Source: Syncephalis plumigaleata (lineage: Eukaryota; Zoopagomycota; Zoopagomycetes; Zoopagales; Piptocephalidaceae). Taken from it: a stretch of 28,583 bases of DNA. Made by a program: the position numbers and the translations under genes. Each line of letters begins with the position of its first letter. The first letter of the stretch is position 1. Shown piece after piece: positions 1 to 12,709 of the stretch. The stretch lies in contig JAIXMF010000164.1 of assembly GCA_025201365.1 (NCBI GenBank), positions 1-28,583 on the forward strand, read 5' to 3'. The notes under the pieces are model-generated. The model worked only from the letters and a program-made list of their open reading frames with translations, was not told the origin of the DNA and searched no databases.

Positions 1-2132
1 CATCATCATCATTGTTGTTGTTGTTGTTTTACTTACCATCATCCTCGAACCATTCAATGTCGTGTGTGTTGATGGCCGATGTATGGAATAGCGTTACATG
101 CTCCGTGGCCAATTCCTCGGTGGAGGAGCGTACCGATTCAGCTGTCGGTGACAATGGCGAGTGTTCCGGCATACTAGGCATGGTGGCATTACTCTCGCGC
201 ACCTTCCTTGCTATGTAGTCCTTTCGCAATTGTGCTGCCTCCGAGGGTAGCATTACATGCTGATAGTCGTGTAGATTAAGACCGGAACCTTGCACCGACC
301 AACGTGCCTTGTTGGCCCTACTACCCTGTTTACTATTCGATTGCATATTACGTTCATAGTCGTTGATCTCCGTCAATGGATCCATGGATGATTGCATCTT
401 TTCAGTAAATCCACCGGGAATCGATTCCGAACGATCACGTAAACAATCTATTCAACCAGATAGATAGATAGATAAGTACATTGTAGTTAATAAACATAAT
501 TATATGGCTATGATTACTATTTCACTTACAACTATTATTATTGTTCGTGTTGTTATGTTGCGATACACCTTCCGGGTGTTGTCGATGCTTTCTACCGGTG
601 AATATTCGTTTGATCATTGATTTCTTCTTGAATATAATGCCATTACCATCGGAGAACACATCGACGGGCGAGTCATTATTATTAGTTGGTTTCAATCCAG
701 ATGATTCGGTTATCGCTGCTGCTGCTGCTGCTGCTGCTGTATCCTTTCTTGAAGTAAACATTTCCGAGATCTTATTAATGGCCCTTTCATGATGTTGACC
801 ACGATTCGCTGATACCATCGAGGCCATCTCCCTAGTGGTAGAGACAGATCGACTACGACCACGTAGCATTGGTGGTTTCGACATGTCATCATTCGCTTTA
901 TTATCCGTTGACTCCTCGAGTATACCGGTATAGTCGGGACTATTCGGCGCTGTGTGTCTTGGTTCCGCTTTAGTCTTTCTGATGAGTGATTTAGCATTCC
1001 ACGTAATGAATCTAGACGAGGCACTCGGTGATTTCTTAATCTTTTCACTGGTAGGAGGCGTGCTTAGTTTAGTCGTTGCATTCGGTGTCACCAGTATGGT
1101 TGGACTCTTCAGGTTGAACGGCATGGTAAGCTCGTAACTAGTAATGGGCCGTATACTCGACACTTGACTAGCACGACGTCTGGGAGTGATAGCATTAGCA
1201 CTGGCCGTAGTTGTAATCGGTACTAAAGGTGGTGGTGCCGTAGACGACCACAAGTCTGTTGTCACATCATCGCTGTAACGATGTTCACGATGACTCGTTA
1301 ATGCCAGGACACTTTGTGGCCTTGCACCGTCCAATGCCAAACGACTAGCATTAACATTACGGAACCAATCTTGATCTGGTGCAAGGAATGCATCCAGTAG
1401 CTTATTGCTATCTGTAGCTGATTCACTCTCGCGTGGTAACTCTTCCTCTTCCTCTTCCTCTTGCTCATGATTGCTATTACTATGATTATCATCCCATATA
1501 TTGGTCATGGTATTATCCATTGCCAATATACTAGCAGCAGCAGTGTCACCACTAGTATGAATGTCTTTTCTACTATTATTCAACAGTAATGACAATCGAT
1601 AGTCAAGTTTCAACGTGTCACTCGTGTTAGTAGCCGGCTCAATCTCCTCCCAGAATGATAACAGTTCTTTCGTCATTTGGCTCAATCCACCATTATCGTC
1701 GTTGTCATTATCGACGTCGTCATCATTGGTGATCATCGGTGTTCTAGGTGTTATCGGCATACTCATACAATCCATGACGTGATTCGTTGGCAATGAGCTG
1801 TCTGTCTCCATGAGTGAGTGTACACTACTGGGCGACAAGCATGGTGAAGGTGGTGGCGGCGATGGTAATCCCTCTAATAATTCAGCATTACCATTACCAC
1901 TAGCATTGCCATTGATACTGTTACTACTACTGCTGGCCGTACTACTGGAGGGAAACACTGACACGCCCGTGTATACCTCGGATAGATGTCGTGACTTGCG
2001 AGCCATTTCGTTTGTCACCATCGAGTGAATGTTCTTAAATCGCATCAACTGACTTGGTTCCTTAGCTAATGGCACCGATTCCGGTTGTACTGCAAGCGCC
2101 ACATTCGGTATCATCGGATTGAATGAAGCCAT
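1..2132 (-). CDS. hypothetical low-complexity protein, 5' part (continues past window start)
   Basis: I do not recognise this protein. Exon 1 is 2132-530 and exon 2 is 447-37. They join in frame through a GTAAGT donor at 529 and a TAG acceptor at 450-448, and a second GTAAGT donor at 36 shows that the gene continues off the window. About 671 residues are visible. The start is the first ATG of the long open frame. The chain is mostly disordered: Ser/Asn/Pro-rich stretches, a poly-Glu run (about residue 225), a poly-Ala run coded by a GCN repeat (+ strand about 714-737), basic Ser/Arg patches with SPxP or RxxS-like phosphosites, and a lysine-rich segment (FKKKSMIKRIF). The first 50 residues, with NEMARKSRHLSEVY, are the least repetitive part. 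There is no signal peptide or membrane span. The composition resembles a fungal regulatory or scaffold protein, but no function can be assigned. Confidence 0.7.
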
Positions 2133-3213
2133 ATTCTATTATTATAATAAATGGATACTTCGAGTAGTCGTCAGTAATAACTGACTTGTTATTATGATTA
2201 ATATGATTATGATTAATATGATGTAAATAGATATAAACAATCAATCGTACTAAATGTATAAGCGGGAATAACGACAACAAAGACAAAGAAAGAGAATAAG
2301 ATAAGGGTGGCTGAAGAAGAAGAAGAAGAAGAAGAAGAAGAAGAAGACGGCGACGACGACGACGACGACGAGGGCATTGACAACTCGACTACAGGCCATA
2401 TGCACTTTGTGCGTTAAATGAAAGAAATGCTGGCCACCAGTTGCATGCTAGTTCATGCCACTCCATCAGCATGTCAAGGACATGTGCCTCTCCCTCTGTA
2501 TGCGTGCGTGTGTGTGTCCGTGTGTGCATACTTGGGGATGTACGTGTGGATGTATGTGTGCTCATAGGATGTATTGTAACCATATGTCGTTTTTCTTTCC
2601 CTCATTACCACATGAATGTTTTGTGTAACACATGTTCATTCTACCTCTTGTGCAACTGACCGTTTAATCACTGACTTTATTAAACAGGCGTACAATGGTA
2701 ATCGTAAATGTCACCGTTAGACGACATGTAGAGTTACGCACACAACTGCCGGTATGTTTTACGCTTCTTTGCGATCATATTCATTACTCCATGTAAACCT
2801 AATCAACTTTGTTGATATCGCTCATTATAATAGAGCTTGTCTCCCTCTATCGAATGATATAAAAATGTTTTGTGTTAATTAGTAAACTGTTTACTTATTT
2901 GCGCTTCAACTATCATGACTGCATTCCGGCAGTTGTGCGATGGAATCTAATTCTTTTCTAATAAACTTGTCAATATTTTGTAATAGAATGTTAATAAATT
3001 ATGTCGAATTAGAGTGTAAACATGTATGTATTGCAACACAGAAATAATGGACATACAAAGTTAGTAAATGATGCTCGTGCTACCGATGATCACCATCTAA
3101 ATAGAGATGTAATCATATTGTTCATATTGATTAAATAGGACAAGTTATTATTAGTATATTATTACTACGGATAATGCTATTTATTTAGTTATTTAATTTA
3201 ACATCACATCCTA
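2133..3213. other. intergenic region with GAA and GAC microsatellites and a short inverted repeat
   Basis: This stretch lies between two minus-strand genes: the promoter of the gene ending at 2132 and the 3' flank of SEC18. A minus-strand AATAAA at 3185-3180 suits SEC18 polyadenylation. A GAA run and a GAC run sit near 2313-2371, and a TG-rich patch lies near 2495-2530. A perfect 12-bp inverted repeat has arms at 2741-2752 and 2926-2937. Open frames here are short and follow the simple repeats. No RNA gene was recognised. Confidence 0.6.
2313..2371. repeat. compound trinucleotide microsatellite (GAA)n-(GAC)n
   Basis: About eleven GAA units (2313-2346) run directly into about eight GAC/CGA units (2349-2371). 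The tract lies about 180 bp upstream of the start codon at 2132, in the probable promoter or 5' UTR of the minus-strand gene. Tract length probably varies between strains. Confidence 0.9.
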
Positions 3214-6721
<3,508 letters not shown>

Positions 6722-7117
6722 GGTAACAAAATAAAGGAAGTAATAAGCAAGAGCGTTTAGAGTGATGACGAGTATAAGCAAGTAGATGAGTTAGTTAGTA
6801 GCTTATTACAAAAATAGGACAGTGATAACCCTTTCACATTCACATAACACGTATGCACAACGATCATCATAATTAGCATGTCTAATGTTGATTGGTCTAA
6901 TCCAAATTGATTATAATTCAATGATTTCAAATGATCCGGATTAGACCGGAGTGATTCACTCAGTTATCGGAAGAAAAATTTGCATCATTTTCGCGGTATC
7001 GGAAATACTGATCATTTACTATGTCAAAGTATCATCATCGCTATCATCACTATCATTATCACTATCATTATTTGCCATATGCCTGGCGGAAAAGTGAAAA
7101 ATGCCGATGGAACGCGC

Positions 7118-7135
7118 CACACACACACACACACA
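7118..7135. repeat. (CA)9 microsatellite
   Basis: Nine perfect CA units lie about 140 bp upstream of the PIC2 start codon. Confidence 0.9.
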
Positions 7136-7235
7136 GACGCACGCATCCTTGTTCCGCGCCGACCTTTTCCTTCTTCGTCGTCGCTTCTTTACTTTCTCTT
7201 TTAGCACACACACGTTGCTGCTCGCTTGTTCACTC

Positions 7236-7271
7236 GTAGTAGTAGTAGTAGTACTAGTACTAGTAATAGTT
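7236..7271. repeat. TAG/TAC trinucleotide repeat next to the PIC2 start
   Basis: A run of TAG units broken by TAC and TAA ends four bases before the ATG at 7276. In the mRNA it would place a row of UAG triplets just ahead of the start codon. Confidence 0.8.
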
Positions 7272-7275
7272 AGCC

Positions 7276-8506
7276 ATGTCTCTATACCCATCAAAGGATG
7301 CGTTGAAGGCGCTATCGCCTAATGGCTTTGTGGCCGCGTCTCCCGTGGAGAAGAAGGCTACACCTTTCGTGGCTGCTTCCGCCATCGAGATGTACTCGCC
7401 AGCCTTCTACTACACTTGTGCCGTGGGTGGTGCTATGGCTTGCGGTCTTACGCACGCATTCGTAACACCACTTGATCTCGTTAAATGTCGTCGTCAGGTA
7501 AGTTATGATTACTATGCAACAATAGCTATTATGCATACTTATCAAGATCAATATGACACTTGATTAGGTTAATCCCGCTCTCTACTCGGGTATCTTCGAT
7601 GGCTGGAAGAAGATTGGCAAGGCTGAAGGTATTAGCGGTTTGTACACTGGTTGGGGCCCTACCTTGATTGGTTATTCGATGCAGGGTGCCTGTAAATACG
7701 GCTTCTACGAATTGTTCAAGAAGAAGTACACCGATATCGCCGGTGAAGAGAACGGCTACAAGTACCGTACCGCGTTGTACCTCGCTGCCTCCGCTTCCGC
7801 CGAATTGATCGCCGATGTCGCCCTCTGCCCCATGGAGGCCGTTAAAGTCCGTATGCAAACTTCCACCACGCCATTCGCCACAGGTACCGTCGCCGGTTTC
7901 CAAAAGATCATCGCCACCGAAGGTGCCAACGGTCTCTTCAAGGGTCTCGCTCCACTTTGGATGCGTCAAATCCCTTACACCATGATGAAGTTCGCCTCGT
8001 TCGAGAGCATCGTCGAAGCCATCTACAAGAACTTCTTGTCCCGCCCCAAGGATGAATACAACAAGGGTCAACAACTCGGTGTCTCCTTCGTGGCCGGTTA
8101 CGCTGCCGGTGTCCTCTGCGCTATCGTCTCCCATCCCGCTGATACCCTCGTGTCCAAGTTGAACAACGTCTCCAAGGCTGAAGGCGAGTCCACCGGTGCT
8201 CTATCCATGCGCATCATGCGTGATCTCGGTTTCACCGGTATCTGGCGTGGTTTGGGCGCTCGTATCATTATGATCGGTACGCTCACCGCTTTGCAATGGG
8301 GTATCTACGATTCCTACAAGGTCTACGCTGGATTGTAAGTAGTCATATTCATTTAGTCATCATTATCATTGATGACTTGTAATCTAATATATGTATACAT
8401 ATTTACTAATATGCAATAATCTTCATTACCATTTGTATTTATCCTTTTAATTAGGCCAACCACCGGCTCCACCGCCCCAAAGAAGGAAGAGCAAACTCTT
8501 AACTAG
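7276..8506 (+). CDS. PIC2: mitochondrial phosphate carrier (Pic2-type, SLC25 family)
   Basis: This is an inner-membrane carrier that imports phosphate (and in yeast Pic2 also copper) into the mitochondrial matrix. Exons are 7276-7497, 7568-8334 and 8455-8506, giving 346 residues. The three tandem carrier repeats show [10 protein letters not shown] (about 65-74), [10 protein letters not shown] and [10 protein letters not shown], at the family's PxDxxK positions. The phosphate-carrier blocks [20 protein letters not shown] and [14 protein letters not shown] are present, and the end GLPTTG matches the Pic2/mammalian PiC tail rather than yeast Mir1. The last intron is easy to miss: its GTAAGT donor splits the TTG codon and supplies an in-frame TAA, so an unspliced reading stops at 8338. 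The roughly 40 extra N-terminal residues resemble a presequence. Codons are strongly C-ending from exon 2 onward, unlike neighbouring genes, which suggests high expression. An AATAAA lies at 8632-8637. Confidence 0.96.
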
Positions 8507-8781
8507 TTCTTCTTCTACATCATCAATATCCTCACCATCATTAGATGAACTATGAATATATACGCACAAATAATCATTCTATGTTATGTATTATTTTGTA
8601 TACATTCATAGTTGTGTTTATTAATGAAAATAATAAACATCTTGCTAACTAATCTAACTAGGCATAATGTTAAAATAATGATGTTTATTCATAATGATAA
8701 GCATATACTAAAAGTGAACGAGAGAATGTGCAAATAATCGTAACAAGATAAATGATAAAATAGATAATGAGCTTAGCCTTG
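8507..8781. terminator. convergent 3' region of PIC2 and ERO1
   Basis: This is a 275-bp AT-rich interval between the stop codons of two tail-to-tail genes. AATAAA on the plus strand at 8632-8637 suits PIC2. AT-rich minus-strand sequence just below 8782 serves ERO1. No gene was seen. Confidence 0.5.
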
Positions 8782-10805
8782 TTATTTGGTCTGTCCCACT
8801 AGATCGACCAAGGGTGGACGTGGATCTATCGCCGATGGCAATGATAATGACATCGCCTCGAATCCATCAGCTAGCGTACACGTCCAATTGTGTACATACT
8901 CGCTGACACTGATGATACACGCACGTATACGCTGTATGAACTCGGGTAGACGAGCAAGTGCACGCTCCCTCTCCTGTTGTTGTTGCTTCCATCGCTCGGC
9001 AGCCAATCTATCCTGGTAGATACCGCGGAATCGTTCAACTGCCTCTAATGATTCCGAGAATCGAGCCAGCGTATTAATAAGCGTGACCAACTCGTAATGA
9101 CTTAGTAGGTCGCGTCGGGTATGTGGCGTGAAACTATCATCGCTATACGAGAATAGAATCTTCAACGCGGTACCAATACCGGATGTCTGTATCTTGCCCC
9201 ATAGTCGACACTTTTCACAGCCCACACAATCCATAATACGTGAGATGTTACGGAAATGATGCTTGAACTCGTCCTTTAGCGTCAATGTTCTCGTATTCGT
9301 GAACATGGTCTTCTCATCAAATGTTCTAGGACATGACATGGTTGTCTCCACTACCGTATCGATTAATTGCTACGAGAGATAGATAGACGAGTAGATAGAA
9401 TGATATGTTAATTCGATGTAAGCATTGTGAATAGCATCCTACTCCATAAAAGACTTACCCTAATACTAGCATTCTCTTGCTTACTACCCGCGTCAAAGTT
9501 GTAATTCTCCAGGAATGGTGCCATCTTAGTCACGGCTCTTAGCAATAGCACGTAGTTAAAGTAGACATTCTGTAATCGTTCAGGATGCTGTCCAATACGA
9601 GTGATGAAACAGTCCAGATTATGCTCCCATTGATCTGTCTCCTTGTTATAATGTTGATCACAAATATGAATAGAAATGGAGGCATGCAACCCTTGATATT
9701 ACAATACAATAATAACGATTAATACACTGTTTGTAATAGCAACTAACTAATATGCTTACCCGATAGTATACGATAGAATATACGTTTCTCAGTGCACACT
9801 TCATTTGCACCTTGATCCTGATCACTTCCTAGCGATTTTAGTAAGGGTGGTAGTAGGTTTGCCTTCTTTGGTGTCTCCACAAATGGTCCCTCAGTAGTAC
9901 TACCACCTGCCTCGGTTACCATACCGAAACAGTTCTCCTGGTAGATGGCACTCCAAATACGCCATGATCCTTCACCGGCATAGCCTGTAAATCGTTCGGG
10001 ATTCTTGGTTAAATCGATATAGTCTCCCTCTAATCATCGGTTAGTGAATCATTGATAATCTATTATGTTTTCATTCATGTAAATTACCCGTTGATTGCTC
10101 ATCTTCTAATACGCAAAAATCCTTCTCTGGAACAGTACATCGTTTAAATGGTAATAAACGCTATTTCAATAATGATTTAATAATCTATTAATCTATCTAT
10201 CTATCTATAACTTACATTGGCAGGTGTTACCTCGGCAATATCCACCACTGAACTTGACCATTTGTCCGGTTGGCTATTCTATTATTATTATGACTATTAA
10301 TACACTATTATCTAGTATACTTTATCTAGTATATATATATATATATACTTACCTCTACTTTGACATCGCAATTACGCTCATTGCATTTATCGTCTTTATC
10401 CCAAAATGCACATCCTTTATTCAGATTCATCTAATGAGGTGAGTATAGATGAATGATACATTAATAAGCCATTTCCTACATAGATAAATAAGATACACTA
10501 CCTTGACGTATTTGAAGAATGGTTTATGAGCAAGTTTATAGAGTGCGGGTGCTAACTTATTGCTAATATCCTCGACTGTCTCGTAATCACAGCAAGTCTC
10601 ACTAATTTGACCTGAAGGCTTCAATAGAATGAACATGTTAGTCCGTGTCTATCTATCTATCTATATCTCTACTTACACTACAGTATTCGCGACCTGTTTT
10701 TTCCATTACTTTCTCGAGGAATTCCTCAGGAGGTGCAAAGAATGCTTGCACATGATGAATAGCCAATAAGGCTAATAACCCGCTAAATAGCGTAGAACGA
10801 CGCAT
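8782..10805 (-). CDS. ERO1: Ero1 endoplasmic reticulum thiol oxidase
   Basis: This flavoenzyme reoxidises protein disulfide isomerase in the ER lumen and passes electrons to oxygen. Eight exons: 10805-10677, 10618-10502, 10430-10353, 10278-10216, 10160-10088, 10029-9760, 9691-9459, 9369-8782. All are in phase and give 516 residues, within the family range. A signal peptide covers about residues 1-21 (Leu/Ala-rich, ending HHVQA). The shuttle disulfide is CNERNC (about 98-103). The flavin-binding core includes [19 protein letters not shown] and [20 protein letters not shown]. The active-site CxxCxxC is CVGCEKC (about 369-375). The exon 2 and exon 7 acceptors are AAG; the CAG acceptor three codons further on would spoil the exon 2 frame. 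No C-terminal KDEL or membrane span is seen, so ER retention presumably depends on partners or the C-terminal extension. Confidence 0.96.
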
Positions 10806-11300
10806 GCTGTTATGTTGTTACTGTTGCTAATAGATGAAACGACGGCTATGCTACGATAACCTTTAATGCTGCAATAATAGTGTAATTGCTGTTTAAGAAT
10901 GCACAGCACTCGAGTAAAACAAGTAATGCCAAAGGTAGAACAACTAGGTTTGAAGATAGAAAGAGATAGAAAGAGATAGAGATAGGGAGATGTTGCAACG
11001 GGCTGAAACTAAAGTATTGAGGTGTGTAATAGAATAGGTAAATAATAACAAGCCAACCTACTCTCATATATAGGCAAGAAACGAGTTAGTCTGCGTTAAA
11101 AGGAAACAAAAATGGACATCGGCATAATCGGCATGATACAGGATATTCAATGCCAATAATCACATTATCAATTCGTACTCCTTAGTAATCGTGATACACT
11201 GTTATTATTATTTTTTAGACACGTTTGCTTTTTTTATTCCCGAATATACCTTGATTACTCATACACAAAATAGCAACTATCCCGTTTAGATAGAGAAACA
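10806..11300. promoter_or_regulatory. shared upstream region of divergent ERO1 and the MBIP-like gene
   Basis: This is a 495-bp divergent promoter interval. It contains a GATA/AAGAGATAGA-rich purine stretch near 10950-10985 and T-rich tracts near 11200-11235. I looked for a Hac1-type unfolded-protein-response element ahead of ERO1 and did not find a convincing one. No other gene was seen. Confidence 0.45.
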
Positions 11301-12523
11301 ATGGCAAACAACGAGGAATCTATTATTGTTACGAGTAAAGAGGATGAAGAGAACGATATTAGTGAGAAACAAGATAAACGAAAGCAGTACGGTATAGATT
11401 CATGTCATAGTGGATCACTACGGAAACGTACACTTTCCTTGTCTACAAAACATGACGAACAACCACCAGGTAAGTTGCTGTATATCATCTATATACAGAT
11501 TTATAAACTATGTTGATGTAGAAGCATCGATAGCCAAAAGATACGCGGAACAAGATGCTGAACAAGTGCAAGTACGCGAGTCAAAGTCTCAGGTAATTGA
11601 TAGAACATACACACACACACATTATCTATGATGATATCCAATGACATAACTCAATCTAACTATGAATGTTTATTCACTACAAGGTGGAGAAGCGTATTGT
11701 TGGATTAATGCAACGTAAACGAGCCGATATTGATAAAAGTAATTGTACGGAATTCGTAGCACCACCCGAGCATCATGGTCAGTATACATAGTAGTAGTAG
11801 TAGTAGTAATAAGCATATGATCAAATACTGAGACTATCATACTTCCTCTATTATCAAAATGATAGATGATCCATATAGTGCACGTACACATCCAGCAGAA
11901 CTTAATCGTACAATTCAAATGAAACTTGATATTGCCGATAATGGTGGTGAAGCATTGGCACGCTTAGTAGCTAATCCTGCATCATTATCATCTACTGCTA
12001 CTACTAATCCTGCTTCTACTACTACATCTATTGCATCGAGTAAGGCTGGTGCAGCCACTTCTCCATGGTTAGTACCGCGTAGTGGTAGTGGTGTAGAGGA
12101 ACGATTCCGTAATATTGAACAACATCTTAATGTGAAATACAGTAAGCAAAATAGAACGATGATGTATATACTCGAATACTAAGGTTTATTAGCAACATCT
12201 ATACCATTAGATGTTTACGAACGACTCAAAGTACTCGAAGATAAGATTATTCAACTGGAACGAGATCATCCAACATGGGCGGCCATTCACTTTAATCAGC
12301 CACATCGTACTGTAAGTAATCCTTCATATTTACTACAGCTACATGACAAGTAGATTGATATCTCCTCCTCTTTTACTAGTATCCTCCACCACCACCTCCA
12401 ACTTTGATAAAGAAATCAGTTCGTGGTGACATTACCGTGGTTAGTAATGGTCATCCAACAGCATGTACACTACCATCTGATGAGACACCCGTATCTTCAT
12501 CATCTGCATCTCTATCCAATTAA
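11301..12523 (+). CDS. MBIP-like protein (MAP3K12-binding inhibitory protein 1 family)
   Basis: Six in-phase exons (11301-11469, 11522-11592, 11684-11777, 11866-12141, 12184-12311, 12380-12523) give 293 residues. In animals MBIP is a coiled-coil subunit of the ATAC histone acetyltransferase complex and an inhibitor of the kinase DLK. The support is motif order: a charged N-terminus; EKRIVGLMQRKRADIDKSN followed by a short acidic/Asn stretch (the family's conserved helix); VEERFRNIEQHLNVK; then the signature IPLDVYERLKVLEDKIIQLE just before HPTWAAIHF. The two downstream segments look like a short leucine-zipper pair. The tail is Pro-rich, then Ser-rich. Nothing here shows which fungal complex it would join. 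An AATAAA lies at 12550-12555. The gene model is firm; the family assignment is from memory of the family pattern. Confidence 0.65.
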
Positions 12524-12709
12524 CAATATTAGTAAGATGTTGTATAATCAATAAAAGTACATCATAATCATCATTACTATTTTAACACATACTAGATGCT
12601 TGTTCTCTTATTTATTTTCTAATTACTTTCTCTCTCCCTCTCTCACTTACTAACTATCTCTTTATTATCCTGTATTCATTATTGGCTTCTACTAGTTTAT
12701 TAATGAATA

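Larger units (their letters stand above)
6722..7275. promoter_or_regulatory. shared upstream region of divergent SEC18 and PIC2
   Basis: SEC18 (-) and PIC2 (+) are transcribed away from this 554-bp interval. A 10-bp inverted repeat (GGTCTAATCC at 6894-6903, GGATTAGACC at 6938-6947) could be a paired regulator site or a small hairpin. A (CA)9 tract lies at 7118-7135, and a TAG/TAC trinucleotide run at 7236-7271 abuts the PIC2 start codon, so it is probably in the PIC2 5' UTR. No canonical TATA box was seen on the PIC2 side. Confidence 0.5.

Noticed and set aside
710-1048. 112-codon frame with poly-Gln tail on the minus strand
   Set aside because: It is an alternative-frame reading of the GCN repeat inside the larger gene.
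2389-2659. Overlapping open frames on both strands rich in His/Thr/Arg or Cys/Val
   Set aside because: They are translations of a TG/CA-rich stretch, lack conserved motifs and overlap each other.
6722-6781. N-terminal extension of SEC18 with a hydrophobic segment
   Set aside because: The frame upstream of 6721 has no ATG (it opens with TTG), and Sec18 has no N-terminal membrane span.
7019-7322. Several 70-90 codon frames over the PIC2 5' flank
   Set aside because: They follow the CA and TAG microsatellites and overlap the firm PIC2 start.
7529-8134. 201-codon open frame opposite PIC2
   Set aside because: It is antisense to a conserved carrier with C-ending codons, which creates open antisense frames; there is no independent support.
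10600-10622. Alternative CAG acceptor for ERO1 exon 2 (just before GTCAAATTAGTG)
   Set aside because: It needs a non-consensus donor (GTGTAA) upstream; the GTAAGT donor with the AAG acceptor keeps frame and gives a family-like sequence.
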